The position numbers and the translations under genes are program-made. A stretch of 64,000 bases of DNA, from the NCBI GenBank assembly GCA_905198835.1, contig CAJKDY010000001.1, forward strand, positions 62,001-126,000, written 5' to 3'. Shown here piece after piece: positions 12,401 to 27,400 of the stretch (positions are counted from its first letter, which is position 1; every line of letters begins with the position of its first letter). The notes beneath the pieces were generated by a model that did not search any database, was not told the DNA's origin, and saw only the letters and a list, made by a program, of their open reading frames with translations. The DNA comes from an uncultured Eubacteriales bacterium. Its GTDB lineage: Bacteria > Bacillota > Clostridia > Oscillospirales > Oscillospiraceae.

Positions 12401-15400
12401 GTGTATAGCTGGGGCAAGAACCTCAATAGCTCCGAGCAGCTGGGCCGGGATACCTCCGCTGTGGCCGCGGGCTACGCCGGGGCTGTGAACGGCACCGACG
12501 CCACTGCCGACAGCTATGCCATCCAGAATATCTACACGCTAATGGCCGCCTACTATGGCACCTATAACCGCGCCACCGAGCTGACCCCCGCCGAGAAGGA
12601 TATGGTAGAGATCCTGAAGCTCTACGCCAAGTTCCGGGACGGCGAGGAGGGCAAGACCTACAGTGAGCAGCTCACCATGAGCTCCGTCCTCCTCTGCCCG
12701 GTCTGCGGCAATGAGGTGGACTACCAGTCCTTCTCCCAGACCTTCGACGACGCCGGCAAGCTGGTCAACGCCGCCTACACCTATACCTGCAAGCATAACG
12801 GCACGGGCACGCCCACCGTTCTGGATCGCAGCGACGCGACATTGAAGCACAAGGACGTCACTATCTCCGGCGTGGGCCGGGGCAAGCTGCTGATCACCCA
12901 TGTCCAGGCCGGCGGCACGTACTCCCTGTTGGACACCGAGGAGGGCGACATCTACTCCTGGGGCGACAACGCCATCGGTCAGCTGGGCGTCACCGAGGAC
13001 AATAACACCACCGACTATGTTACTAAGTCCAGGGCCCTTGTGCGGGTCAAGGACGGCAAGAACAATATGCCCATGCGGGACATGGTGGGCGAGCTGATCT
13101 ACTATAAGTCCCGCTCTGAGACCGACGCCAGCGTGCTCTTGAACTCCACCGTCCGAACCGGCTTCTACGCCAAGAGCCAGGGCATGAGCGCAGGCTACAA
13201 CCACTCCGGCGCCATCAACTGGGAAGGCTATGAGTACATCTGGGGCGAGGGCAACCGCAGCCAGATCGGTGACTTCCAGGCCGTGCGCTCGCTCTTCCCG
13301 ACCCTGGCCGGCCCCGCGCCCTATAAGTCGCTGGAGATCCAGCGTTCTGAGCTCCACAAGGCCGACGGCAAGACCGTTATCACCTATAACGCCGACACCT
13401 CCCGCAAGCCGCCGGAAGAGGTGGTCTTGAACCACGGCGACAGCTACTGGGTGCCCTGGGAGCTGGGCGCTATGCTCCAGGTCAACTATAAGGGCTTCAA
13501 CCTCTATAGCGATATCGAGGTCAAGAATGTCTTTGGCAACCATGTGATGATGCAGTCGTCCAACCCGGATATCGTCAAGGTCTGGCGGAACGCCGAGGGC
13601 ATCTGGCACATCGAGCCTGCTGACAACGAGGTCTTTGGCCGCGCCACGGTCACTTTCAACATCACCGTGGACAACCAGGACGTCTACGCCGGCGCTGTCC
13701 AGGTCTCCGTACTGGACGACGGCGCCAAGGCCGTTCCCATGGTGGCCTCCGGCACCGACTTTACCATTGCCCTCCGCTCTGACGGCACCGTCTGGGCCTG
13801 GGGTAAGAATGACTATGGCCAGCTGGGCACCGGCGAGGCGCTGGACACCGCCGACACCCAGAATAACGGCGTGGGCTACACCCGCAACGCCCCCGTGCGG
13901 GTCCAGATCCCTGCTGACGAAACGGTCACCTACATTGCTGCCGGCGCGGCCTACGCTCTGGCGGTGGTGGGCGCTAAGTATGACGCCCAGGGCAATGAGA
14001 TCGCTCCCACCGGCCGTGTCTACGCCTGGGGCCTGAATACCTCCGGCCAGCTGGGCATTAACAAGGGCACCAAGGCCGTGTCCACGCCTACGCTGATGTC
14101 TGCCCTCTATGGCGAGGCCGGCGAGCTCAGCGGCGTGGTCCGCGTGGCCGCGGGCGATGAGTTTGCCGTGGCTTTGGCCACCGGTGGGTCCGTGCTGGCC
14201 TGGGGCCTCAATAACCGTGGCCAGTTGGGCATCAACATCAACCAGAACCGTATCTTCCCCGTCCGGGTGCTGGGCATCAAGGGCGGCGGTTATATGACCA
14301 GTATGTCCCACGTGGCCGCCGGCGGTAGCCACGCTGTGGCCGTACGCTCTGACGGCGCTGTGCTGGCATGGGGCAACAACGCCGCCGGCCAGCTGGGCAC
14401 CGGCGATATGGAGACCCGCTCCACCGCCGAGCAGGTGGCCAACGCCGATCCCACCGATACTTACACCAACGGCGCCCAGGGTATCACCAACATCCTCAGC
14501 GTGGAGGCCGGCGCGGACTTCACCCTGGCTCTGTCCCGCGAGGGCACCATCCTCTCCTGGGGCGCTGACAAGTTCGGCCAGAAGGGCCTGGGTGCCGGCG
14601 ACCAGAGCGCTTACATCTCCGGCAACACCGCCCGTTACCTGACCCCCCAGATCATCCGCGACGCCAACGGTCAGGCCGTGCAGCACATCGTGGCCATCTC
14701 CGCCAACGGCTACAACGCCACCGCCCAGACCGCCAACACCTATACCTATCACTATACCGACGCCACCTCCGGCGCCAGCCGGGACATCGTCTACTACATG
14801 GGCGATCTGACTCCCACCAACGCGGTGAAGAGCCAGTATGAGTGCGTGCCCGACGGCACCGCCATGCATCCCTATCCCAGCGAGCTCATTGACAACGATA
14901 ACGACTGCGGAAAGATCCACGTCTACTACGACAAGAGCCCGGACTACACCGTGGGCGTCACCGCCCGGGTCTCCGACGGCGTGACCACCGCGCCCTTCAA
15001 CCGGGGCACCGAAACCACCTGGAACAACCAGCTCTACGTCTGGGGCAACAACGCCGCGGGCCAGTTGGGCGTGTCCACCAATGTGGGCAATGTGGCCAAG
15101 GCCGAGCTGCCCACTCTGGCCGACTATAATACCCCCGGCTACGGCACCTACTACGACAACTTTGCCCACACCACCTTCCAGGCCGCCACCGGCTGGAACC
15201 ACACCACCGTGCTGGGCGAGGACGGCTTTGTCTACAACTTCGGCTCCGGCACCCTGGGCACCCTGGGCGATGGCCGGGCCATCGACAGCACCCTGCCGCT
15301 TCGTGTGGGTATCCGCGAGGAGAGCATGGTGGTCCAGTATAGCGGCACCGACACCACCACCAAGGACGCTCAGATGGCTAACACCAACGCCAGCCGTATC

Positions 15401-18400
15401 GTGGTGGATCAGCAGCACCCCTACACCCTCAACCTCTCCACGTTGAAGGTGAAGGAGTACAACGGCTTCAACCTCTTCCAGCCGGGCGTCACCGTGATGA
15501 ACAGCCTGAACTACAACACCGTGGCCCAGTCTGCCAGTACGCCCAGCGCTACCACCGTCCGCGTGGATATCACCGATTCCAGCATCCTCAAGTACGTCTG
15601 GGATAAGGGCCAGCTCTCCTTCCAGGCGGTCCATCCCGACAAGTTCGGCGAGACCGCTGTCAACGTCACCTACGATTACACCGATCCCACCTCCGGCGTG
15701 ACCTACCGCTATGTCTACCAGTTCATGGTCTACGTCAAGGACACCAACCGCTCCACCAACAACAGCCTCACCGTCAGCCAGGTGGCCATGGGCAACTACC
15801 ACGCCGCCGTCCTCCGTCCCGACGGTACGGTGTGGACCTGGGGCCAGGGCACCTCCGGCCAGCTGGGCGACAACGCCGCTGTGTGGGAGCGCAAGGCCTA
15901 TCCTGTCCAGGTGGTCTCCGGCGCTCAGAGCAAGGGTGTGGTGTGTGCCAACTGCGGCCGGGTCTACCATGTGGATTCCTTCCCCGCCGCCGGCACCATG
16001 GCCTGCTGGACCTGCGGCGAGCAGCTGACGCTGGATCTGAGCATTCCCGCCATGGGAGATACTGCCGCCCATGTGGGCAATGATACCTACGGTTACCTCC
16101 ATGACATCGTCTATCTCTCCGCAGGTGGCAACCACACCCTGGCGGTGGACCGTTACGGCGCTGTCTGGGCCTGGGGCCTCAACGACCGTGGCCAGCTGGG
16201 CATGGGCGCGCGGCTGGTGAAGACCGACGCCGCTGGCCGGCCCTTGGCCGAGAGCAAGTGGTACTACGCCAACATCACCGAGAACCAAAATGCCCCCGTC
16301 CGGGTCCAGATGAGCTATCCCAACGGCACAACGCCCTTCATTGTGGCTGTGGCCGCCGGCGATAAGTTCTCCCTGGCTCTGGATGACAAGGGCTATGTCT
16401 GGGCCTGGGGCGATAACGCCCAGAACCAGCTGGGCCGTGACCTCTATGTGGCCGACAACGCCACCCTCTACTCCTCTGTGGCCCAGCGGGTCACCGCCGG
16501 CATGGCTGCCGGTCCCATGGACTACAACAGCAGCTTCAACGCCAGCGACATGACCGTCTATAACTACCTGGGCCATGTAATTTCCATCTCCGCCGGCGTC
16601 TCCACCGCCATGGCGGTGCGGGCCAATGGCCAGGTCTACGCTTGGGGCCTCAACACCTCCGGTCAGACCGGCGTGGGGTATCAGGGCGATACCGATACCA
16701 AGACCGGCATCCGCTCCTACATCTCCGCTCCCACCGGCGTGCGCGCCGACCGCGCTACCGAGAACACCGACTTCGCCAAGAGCACGACCATCCGCGTGGT
16801 CAGCAGCCGCAACTATCCGCAGAACTATATTGCCGACGATCTGGTCCAGAGCTTCTATCGCACCAACGAGTTCTTCTATCAGGTGACCCAGACCGCCATC
16901 GGCGAGCACCACAGCCTGCTCCTGACCCAGGGCAATAACCTCTACGCCATGGGTGAGAACAAGTACGGCGAGATGGGTATGGCTGTCAGCGCCACCGCCG
17001 CCGATAACATCCAGGTCCTGCCCAAGCTGGTCTTCCATGGTAAGGAGACTGGCGTCTACCACGCCGCTACCATCGTTACCTTGATGCAAAACGCCAACGG
17101 CACGCCGCTGCTGGACATCAACGGCAACTATGTGGAAAAGGGCGCGGCCTATGTGGATCAGGACGGCGTCAGCCACGCCGCGGACGAGACTCAGCGGGAG
17201 AACCTGGACACCGACGCGGGCGAGATGATCGTTCAGATCTCCGCCGGTGTGGGCTACTCCGGCATGCGGGCGGTCCGTCTGGCCCGGGCGGCCGACGACG
17301 CCAACGAAGCCCTCAGTGAGTTGAGCCACTCCTATGCCTTCGGCCTCAATGACCGGGGCCAGCTGGGCAGCGGCTCCACCGCCAACAGCTATCTGCCCGT
17401 GCGGACCCGCAAGGGCGGCTACGAAGAGCACAACGACGACTATCTGTACCTGGAGGGTGTATACCACATCGCCTCCGGCGCGTACAGCATGCTGGCCAGC
17501 GCCCTCTACTATAAGACCGGCTCGGGCTACTCCAACGTCAATGGCGACAGCGACCAGGTGCTGGACGGTATGTTCGGCTACGTCTGGGGCTGGGGCAACA
17601 ACGCCATGGGCGTGACCGGCGACAACGCCAACCTCATTCTGGGCCAGCTGTCCGACCTGATCGGCACCTACCTGACTGTGCCCACCCAGATCGGCGCCCG
17701 TGAGTCCATGGAGCTGATGGTGGACTACATGGAGGCTATCACCTACATCACCAACGATGTGGCCGACACCAGCGCCGCGGTCCGGGTCTGGAAGAGCGAC
17801 TATCAGGGTCATCAGTGGAAGGCCGGCGCCGGCAGCGACTATGACGCCGAGGGCTATTACAAGGCATCCACCGGCAGCAAGAACATCACCAACGTGGTGC
17901 CGCCCTTCATCACCCTGGGCGCCGACGAGCACCTGATCATCTACAAGCAGAATACCCACCTCCACTATAACTCCGGCTTCTCGCTCTATCCCATGGAGCA
18001 CGATCTGAACTCCATGGAATGGCTGAATGGAACCGGCTCTGCTCCCACGCCCTATTCCCCCGTGGGTGAGCGCTGGGCCGCTGTCACCTCCAACCCGGAT
18101 ATCGCCGATGTGACATCCAGTATCATGAACCTGGCCGCGGGCGGTATGGTGGAGGTCTACAACCGCGAATATATGGCCGATCCCTTTGACTACCGCACCG
18201 GCCGTACCACTCTGACCCTGGGCGCCGACTATAATAACGGCCCCGGCGTGGCCACCGCTCACGACGCCAACACCGTGGGCTATCTGGCGGACAACTGGCA
18301 GGTCTACAACGACTACGGCACCGCCGCGGCTCACCAGAATACTCAGAGGGGCTATCATAACAGTACCGGCGCCCTCCAGGGCGACACCAAGGTGACCGCC

Positions 18401-21400
18401 ACCGTCCAGCCCGATATGGTGGTCACCGGCCAGTACGTCTTCTCCCTGGATATCGACCTCCAGCCCTCCAGCACCGAGATCGTGCCCAAGACCGTAGCCG
18501 GCCAGAACTACACCGCCATGAATACCACTGAAGGTAACGTGTGGGTCTGGGGCGAGAACGTCTGGGGCGTGCTGGGCCAGGGCAACGTGGGCGGCACCGC
18601 CGACGTGTTCAACGCCAATCTGGACACCGTTGTGAATGTAGGCATGAGCGATCCCAGCTATCCCTATGACACCGCCTATTCGCCCACCAGCGTGGCCAAC
18701 CCGCAGAAGGTCAAGGCGGTGGATCCCGACACCGGCGAGACCAAGTATCTGAACAACATCATGACTATTGCCGCGGGCTACGACCATATGGTGGCTTTGG
18801 ACAAGGAGGGCTTTGTCTGGACCTGGGGCCGCAACCAGTATGGCCAGCTGGGTTACGCCACCACCGCCACCACCCAAAATGTGGCCGGCACCAGCTCTAC
18901 CTACTCCTCTCTGGCCCACCGCGTGGTCATTCAAGAGCCCGACAAGAACGGCGTGCTCCAGAACGTGGTCATTATGGCCGTGGCCGCGGGCCGTGGCCAC
19001 ACCCTGGCCCTGAGCAATACCGGCGAGGTCTGGGCCTGGGGCAACAACAAGTATGGCACCGACGCCAAGGGCCAGAACCTGGGCGGCCAGCTGGGCCGTG
19101 AGACCCTGCCTGAAAAGTGGACCGAGATCAACGTGACGCCCATGAAGGTCCTGGGCGACCGCGGTGAGGGTCATCTCTCCAACATCGTCATGATCGGCGC
19201 TGGCGGCGACACCTCCGCCGCGCTGAAGGGCGACGGTACCGTCTGGACCTGGGGCCGCAACGATATGGGCCAGTTGGGCATCGGTCGTAACGAGAAGCCT
19301 CTGGGCGCGCCCACGCAGGTCCTTAAGGGCGACAGCGCCGGCGTGGACAACTACATCACCGACGTTTCCTCCATCGCCGTGGGCGACAACCATATGCTGG
19401 CCATCCAGACCAAGGTCACCTTCGATACTGACGGCAAGACCGAAGACGAGATCGAGGCAGCCCAGCAGAAGGTCTTTGGCTGGGGCTCCAACTCCAACTA
19501 TCAGCTGACGAAGGGCCCCGCCGTGGTCAACAATGGCGAGGTCACCGGCTATGAGTACACCACCACCGGCCAGTACTTTGCGCCCAAGATCCAGTATATG
19601 GCGCCTCAGACCCACATCGATGGCACGAAGACCATGTTCGATGGCCAGAGCCATCTCTACGGCGTCAAGGCTGTGGAGGCCGGCGTCAACACCTCCATGG
19701 CCATTAACCGTATCGACAAGAAGCCGGAAAACATGGTGCCCATTGATCCCAATGCCGATCCCAGCGATCCCAACACCGTCAAGAAGTACCGCCGCAACGC
19801 GGAGGTCTACGCTTGGGGCATGGGCGATCTGGGCCAGCTGGGCGACGGCCGTTCCAATGTGGTGAATGGCGTCTACTCCAACGCCAACGCCCATAATGTG
19901 GAATTCCCGCAGTTCGTTCAGGACGGTGAGACCGCCGAGCACGTGGCAAACGGTGATCTGATCGACACCTCGGCCTATACCCAGGGCTATAAGGTCACCG
20001 AAAAGACCGGCAACCTCACTGAGGCCAAGTATATCTCCCTGGGCTACAACCACGCCTCCGTCATCCGCTATGACGGCTATGTCTGGGGCTGGGGCTCCAA
20101 CCGTTACCTCCAGTTGGGCACCATGAATCTGGCCCGAGTGGAGAACTCCACGCCTGTGATCAGCGGCTATCGCTACGATGGCTCGGTCTATCTCACCCAG
20201 GCCCAGGTCCAGTCCGCCGGGGACGAGACCGCCATCGACATCACCAGCGACTGGGACACCACCGCCAGTCAGATGATCAACGGCGTCAAGGTGGGTATTG
20301 GCGGCACCGCGGGCAGTAACCCGACCCGCCAGTTGGTGACCGAGGCCAATCTGAGCGCCGCCGACAAGAGCGCGGTGAAGGACGCGGTGGGTACTCCCGC
20401 CAGCGCCTGGCGCTACCGCATGAACGAGACCCAGCAGCTCCGGCTGCGTGCCCAGCACTACATTGCCTACACCGGCACCAACGCCACCACCCATCGCACC
20501 ATCACCGGCGTGGACGCCATCCGCACCCTGACCAGTCAGAACTTCATCACCGTGGATATCACCGATCCCACCATTGCCGTTCTCAACCAGGACGCCAATG
20601 GCGACTGGGTCATCCGCTCCGCGGGTAGGAACGAATATGGCGCGACCAGCGTGGTCTTTAAGGCCTACGAGGCCATTCGGGACTACACCGGCAAGCTGAC
20701 GTTGGCCGACGGCAGCGTGCTGGATACCGCCAATTTGGGCGGCATGACCGAGACCGACTACGTCATCGCCCACGGCGGCTACAAGCACCAGTGCGTGGCT
20801 GAGAGCGTTATGCAGGTGGAGGTCTATCCCGCCACCGGTATCGCCACGCCCATGGTGGTCTCCGGCGCCAACCACACCCTGGCGCTGAAGAGCGACGGCA
20901 CCGTCTGGGCCTGGGGCTCCAACATGATGGGCCAGCTGGGCATTGCCACCAGCGTAGACCGCAACCATTACGTTATCCACGGTGACTGCTGCCACTGTTG
21001 CCACGACAACGCCCGCGGCGCCTATTGGACCACCATCACCGACGCCCAGGGCCGCAGCGCCTTTGGCACCTACACCACGCCTCAGAAGGTCCTGGCGGGC
21101 GTGCAGGGTGGCCACGGCAACCAAAACGGCAACGGCTCCAGCGGCGGCGCTGCCTTGAGCAACATCATCCAGATCGCCGCGGGCGAGTACACTTCCTACG
21201 CTCTGGCCGCCGACGGCAGCGTCTACTCCTGGGGCTACAACAACGCCGCTGAGCTGGGTAACGGCAACTGGAACTACACCTACGAATACCTCTACGACCG
21301 CTGCTGCCACTGCTGGGATTCCTATTGGACCCACCATCATGTGTGCTATCCCGAGTACTGGGCCGCCATCCGGGATACCAACGCCTACTCGCCCGTCCGG

Positions 21401-24400
21401 GTGGCCGGCGCCGGCGCTACGGTGACCTACAACGGCTCCGAGCGCAGCGGCAACCACTCCATTGCCAGCGTTTCCAGCTACCTGACCGACGCGGTGCAGA
21501 TCGCCGCCGGCCGGGACTTCGCCATGGCCCTGCGTTCTGACGGCACTGTGGTCTACTGGGGCAACACGGGCACCTATCAGTCCCTGGACTATGTGAACGC
21601 CGACTTCACTCGGGAGCCCCAGGGCTCCGGCCCGTGGCACGGCTCCGCCATCAACACAGAGCGCTCCTTCGGTCCCGCTATGCGCGGCGGCGACGGTTCC
21701 ATGGGTGAGCAGCACCAGATCCCCACCCAGGCCTATGGCAGCCAGCACTGCAATGGCGGCAACCATCCCGGCCACAGCAGCAACTATGACATCTACTATT
21801 ACTATCAGGGCGTTTCCGGCTCCGTGGACGCCACCAGCTACTCCAATGCCTCCAACTACATCACCAAGCTGGTGCCCGTCACCGTTCTGGGCCTCCACGG
21901 CACCGACTTCCTGGGCGACAACACCCTGAAGGACTTTGCCGACGGCGTCGCTCCCACGCCGGAGGACAAGCCGGTGCCCGACTACACCACCTCTGATCTC
22001 TCCGCCAAGGCCAATCGCTACATGACCGCCGCCAACTACGGCGCCAAGATCACCAAGATCGCCGCGGGCAACGAGTTCTCCGTGGCCCTGACCTCCTCGG
22101 GCACTGTGTTCACCTGGGGCCTCAACACCGACACCCACTTCGGTACCACCACCAATGCCGGCGGTACCTATCTGGGCGCGCCCTACACCTACAACTACGG
22201 CGCCTCCGCCGCCGGCGCGCTGGGCGACGGCAGCCACAACGCCCGGGGCTACGCCGTCCAGGTCAAGGCCGGGCAGCAGGCCACCTCCACCAACTACCTC
22301 ACCGACATCGTGGACATCGCTGTAGGCGACCGCCACGTGCTGGCGCTGGACTCCTTCGGCCAGCTCTGGGCCTGGGGCGCCAACGACCACGGCCAGCTGG
22401 GCACCGGCAATACCTATGACCACGCCAAGGAGCCGGTCAAGGTCCTGCTGACGGGCTATCAGACCCGCTACACCCTGCCCGGGGACGATACCATCTATAT
22501 TCTGGCCGGCGGCGAGACCCTGCCGGAGAACGCCACGGTGGTCAACCTGACCTTCACCCGGATCTTCGCCGGCGGTGACTCCTCCGCCGCCATCGACGCC
22601 GAGGGCCATGTCTACGTCTGGGGTTCCAACGACTACGGCCAGCTGGGTCTGCCCACCTCCGCCGCCGACGGCTCCGCCATCGTGGCGGACAAGACGGTCA
22701 CCGTGCCCACCCGGGCCGTGGCCGGCGAGAGCACCGAGACCGGCGTGGCCGGGGTGTACGCCACCACCGGCTCTGACGAGCACGCCTTTGTGGGCGCCCA
22801 GTCCATCGCCCTGGGCCACAGCCAGACCACCATTTATAAGAACAATACCCCCGTTACCGAGACGGTGGAGAACGTGATCATTGCCGACTATGACGCCGCC
22901 ATCGGCCTCCAGCCCTATGAGAGCTTCGACGGCCTCAGCGACGTGCGCGAGGAGAACGGCAAGGTGGTCGCCACCGTGAAGCGGTTCAACCAGAACGTCC
23001 AAAACGGCGGGTCCATGTACGCCATGGGCACCATCTACGGCTCCTACGCCGGCAACAGCGTGTCCTACCGCGACTTCCCCTACACCGGCACCTACCTCTA
23101 CAGCCAGGGTGGCAACACCTATTACAAGTCCTCCTCCAACGTCCTGGCCGACAACCGGACCACCGGCTCGCCCAACGTGCCCGTGCTGGTGGGCACCCGG
23201 GACGAGGACACCATCCACATCGACCGGGTGGGCTATATCACCGACTACGTCCACTCCGACGCTGTGGACTACCGTACCTTCGACGGCGCGCTGGAGCAGA
23301 GGCTCTTGCCCGCGGGTAGTATGGGCACGGTCTATGACGCCACCACCACCAAGGGTACTGCCACGGTCAGCGGTTTCAACGCCGGACGGATCGAGCTCAC
23401 CGAGGGCGACGCCTTCCGCATCGAGGTCAACTATGAGGATACCGTCGTGAACGACAACGGTACTCCCGATGACACAAGCGACGACACCACGACCACCGTG
23501 ATTGCCAAGAACCTGCAACGCTATGCCGAGGTGGGCACCAACCTCCACCGCACCAATGGCGTGGACGGCTATGAGGACCTGATGTTCCCGTTCTCCACCA
23601 CGGAAAACCTGCCCGGCGTCCTGGGCATCCACCGTGGCGTCCACTCCAGCACCACCGGCGGCATCTCCACCAGCCAGTTCACCGTGCTGTCCTCTGACGA
23701 GTCCATCCTGACGGTCTATCTGCACCCCGAGACCGCCCCGGGCAGCAACGACGGCTACTATGAGTTCCGCACCATGCCCTCCGCCTTCGGCACCGTCACG
23801 GTGACCATCCGGGAGAATACCACCCAGGTGACCCGCATGCTCACCGTTACTGTCAAGCCGCGGACCGACCGTACCGAGGATCCCAGCCAGAAGCTGGCCA
23901 TCCCCAAGATCGTCTACGGCGACCACTTTGCCATGGCCCTGAAGGCCGACGGCACCGTGTGGACCTGGGGCGACAACACCTACGGCCAGCTGGGCGACGG
24001 TACCAGCGGCGAGGGCGCTTATGAGTATTCGCCCATCCAGGTCCGCAACTACAACGGCAATGACTATCTCCGGGGCATCGTGGACATCGCAGCAGGTTCC
24101 GGGCACGCCCTGGCTCTGGACGCCGACGGCGTCCTCTGGGCCTGGGGCCGTAACGACGCCTGCCAGCTGGGTCTGAACAAGAGCTACAACGTGACCTTCG
24201 GTTCGGGCAGCAACACCCATGTGGGCGATATTGTGGACCGCCGCAACCGGGCCTATCCCGAGCGGGTGAGCCTGCCCGCGGGCAAGACCATCGCGCAGTT
24301 CTCCGCCGGCAGCCATCACAACCTGGTGGTCATGACCGACGGCACCGCCTACGGCTGGGGCCTGCGCACCAGCCAGCAGATCAACACCCGCTACGTCTAC

Positions 24401-27400
24401 AACTACACCGTCAGCTGGGGCTACAGCGTCAATTCCGGCTGGTATCGCAACTACGACAGCAGCTGGTTCAACACCCCCGTGCCGCTGGAGCGGGGCGGTA
24501 TGATCAACAACGCCGAGATCAACAACAAGGTCTACGACGAGGGCACTATGGTCAACGTGGAGAGCGTCTTTGCCGGGGACGGCTACAGCGTGATCCGCAC
24601 CATGGGCGGCTACGTCTACACCGTGGGCCTGATGAACGGCTCTCGGGACATCGGCGAGACCTATGTTTCCTCCACCCACGGTGAGGGCGGCCAGCGCGTG
24701 CCCATGCCCGTACGGGAGGGCAGCGAGGTCAACATGGCTGGCAACTACCTCCGGGACGTGTTGCTCCTCAGCGCCGGCAAAAACGATACCGACGACCATA
24801 TGCTTCTGATGGGCGTCAACACGGTCTCCCAGGTGGACGCTGCCGCCGATGCCTGGCAGCCCACCGATCTGGCTACCGATACCGATAACGGCCTCAAGCG
24901 TATCACCACCAACGCCAATGGCACCGTCTACGGTATTGGCAAGGGCTCCAGCCGTCAGTTGAGCCCGGACAAGACCACCGATGTCCAGCGGCCTGTGGTG
25001 ATCAACGGCCTGACCACGCCGAACGGCGACAACGCCGCCGTGCTGGCGGAGGGCGACCGGATCACGGCTCTGGCCACCGGCGGCACCGCCAGCGCGGTCC
25101 TGACCCAGGATGGCCATGTCCATCAGTGGGGCAAGCCCGGCACGGAGGTCCAGACTACCATCAACACCCTCTACGCCGAGGATGTGGACTCCATTCCCAC
25201 CAGCCGTGTCTCCTACGCCGACACCGGCCTTGACTTCAGCGACACCACCGCCGGCAAGGTCCGCCAGACCTTCGGCCTGGCCATGGGCAACGGCGTCGCC
25301 ACCATTCTCAAGAGCGACGGCACCCTGTGGAGCTGGGGCGTGAACACCCGCGGCCAGCTGGGTATCGGCAGTGCCGACGTCACCGACCGGCTGACTCTGG
25401 ACGATCTGCGGGATACCGATAAGACCGACGACATCCGTGTCGGTCAGGTAAGCTATGCCCAGATCCGTACCGAGACCCTGGCCCTGCAGAAGGTGGATGT
25501 GGGTACTCAGGACGCTACCGATCCGGCCAACAACAACATTCCCGCCGTGGCGCGCAGCCTCCATACGCCTACGGATATCATCCTCCGCGAGCAGTTGGGC
25601 GAGACCTTCCGCATCGACGTGGACGCCATCGATATCCGCCGGATGGATACCTTTAACCTCATGGCCGAGGCCGTGTGGTATCCCAACCTCTATTCCACCG
25701 ACAATGAAAACGACGAGACCAAGCGCCGTCTGCGCTTCAAGAGCCTCAACGAGCGGTTGCTGACCTTCTCCAGCACCGTGCCCGGCCTTGCCGTGATCAA
25801 CTGGGCCAATGTGGAGCCCGGCATGGCCACCAATATCTCCGTCACCGATACCCTGACCGGCTACACCGCCCAGATCCGAGTCGCCTTCTTCTCCGACGAC
25901 ATCGTCTATGACGCCGGCTACGCCATCGGTACGCAGGGCACCCGGGGCCAGGACGGCTACGTCCACCAGACCGCCACACCCACCATTGTCCTGGGCGAGC
26001 AGTACGCCTTTGCCCTCAAGGCCGACGGCAGCGTGTGGAGTTGGGGCCGCAACCAGAGCTATAACGACCTGAGCTCCGGCAACGTGGCCAATGACAATCC
26101 CGTTTTGGTGCCCACCCGGGTCCGGGATTCCGCCGATGCCAGCGGCTATCTGACCGCGGTGACTCAGATGGTGGGCGGCGCCAACTACGTGCTGTTCCTC
26201 AAGTCCGACGGCATGGTCTACGGCTGGGGCCTCAACACCAGCGGCCAGCTGGGCAACGGCACGGCCATCACCCGCGCCATCGCCACCGACAGCGTTGTGG
26301 CGGTGAAGCTGGACGCGATCCAGTACACCTATCCCGATACGCTCAATGGTAACCACGACGTCCGTCTGGGTCAGCAGATCAAGTTTGACGGCGCCTATGA
26401 CCTCTACGCCAACGGCGGTCCGCACGACGGTATCGCTACCAGCCCCGCCACCGACGCTTACGGCGTCTATGGTCTGAACGCCGCGGGCAACGTCTACGGC
26501 CGGTATGAGAACTCTTCCGACACCGCCAATGTGGGCGACTTTGCCTATGATCCCGCCGACTTCCGCTTTGCCACCTCCGGCGGCTATTATGACTACCTCT
26601 ACACCAACCGCGCTGTGAAGCTGGCCGCTGGCGAGCGCCACGCCTTGGCGCTGATGCAGGACGGCACCGTCTATGTCTGGGGCCAGGCCTCTGGCACGGG
26701 CCGGGCCGGCCGGGATAAGATGGGCTACGGTAACTTCCTCACCGCCCGCAAGCTAAAGACCTCCGGCGTGGTGGATGTGGCCGCGGGCGCCGACCACACC
26801 CTGCTGCTCAAGAGCGACGGCACCGTATGGGCCTTTGGCTCCAACGCCTATGGCCAGCTGGGCATCGGCGCGGACGTGACCGGTAGCCAGCACGGTCTGA
26901 CCACCGCTGGCCGTTATGACGATCCCGTCCAGGTGCGTACCACCGACGGTGCGGTCCTTCAGAATATCGTCTCCATCATCGCCGGGGCCAGCTTCTCCAT
27001 GGCTCTGGACGACACTGGCCATGTCTGGGTCTGGGGCGCCGCCAACGGCGTCAAGACCGCTGCCACCCGTCTGGAGCTGAGCCGTGACGTGGACTATCTG
27101 ACCGGCGACAGCGACGCCGGCTATACCCACACCACCGTGACCGGCGAGGACCGGATCTACCGCATGGACGCCCGCCACAACACCGCCGCCTTGATCACCT
27201 CCGGTGTGGCGCTGGCTGACGCGCCCGCTGAGCTGGGTCTGACGTTGACGCCCAGCGGCATCGATCTCCGTAACGAGGCCAACCAGGGCCAGGTCTATCA
27301 CTGGGTGGATGTGGCCGGTAGCGACCTCAGCGCCGACGACCTGCTCCACAGCGGCGAGGCCTATATCACCACCACCGTGGAGGACAATTCCGATGACCTC

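Larger units (their letters stand above)
9524..13330 (+). repeat. RCC1 beta-propeller 5 (7 blades) split by a 1.6-kb insertion
   Basis: Blade 1 core lies near 9590. After a long non-RCC1 insertion (9640-11280) the propeller resumes with a half blade (N-G-R-G-Q-L-G-T-G near 11290). Full cores follow near 11426, 11735, 11933, 12410, 12959 and 13241. Counting blade 1 gives seven. A zinc-like module (12695) sits between blades 5 and 6. CTA codons occur at 11954 and 12539. Confidence 0.8.
20840..23190 (+). repeat. RCC1 beta-propeller 9 (7 blades) with Cys/His-rich loops
   Basis: Cores lie near 20912, 21230, 21557, 22115, 22373 and 22619, with a degenerate seventh near 23024 (YAMGTIYG). Loops after blades 1 and 2 carry dense Cys/His clusters (20987 and 21302). 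The loop after blade 3 has a weaker H-C-N-G-G-N-H-P-G-H segment near 21746. Confidence 0.85.
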
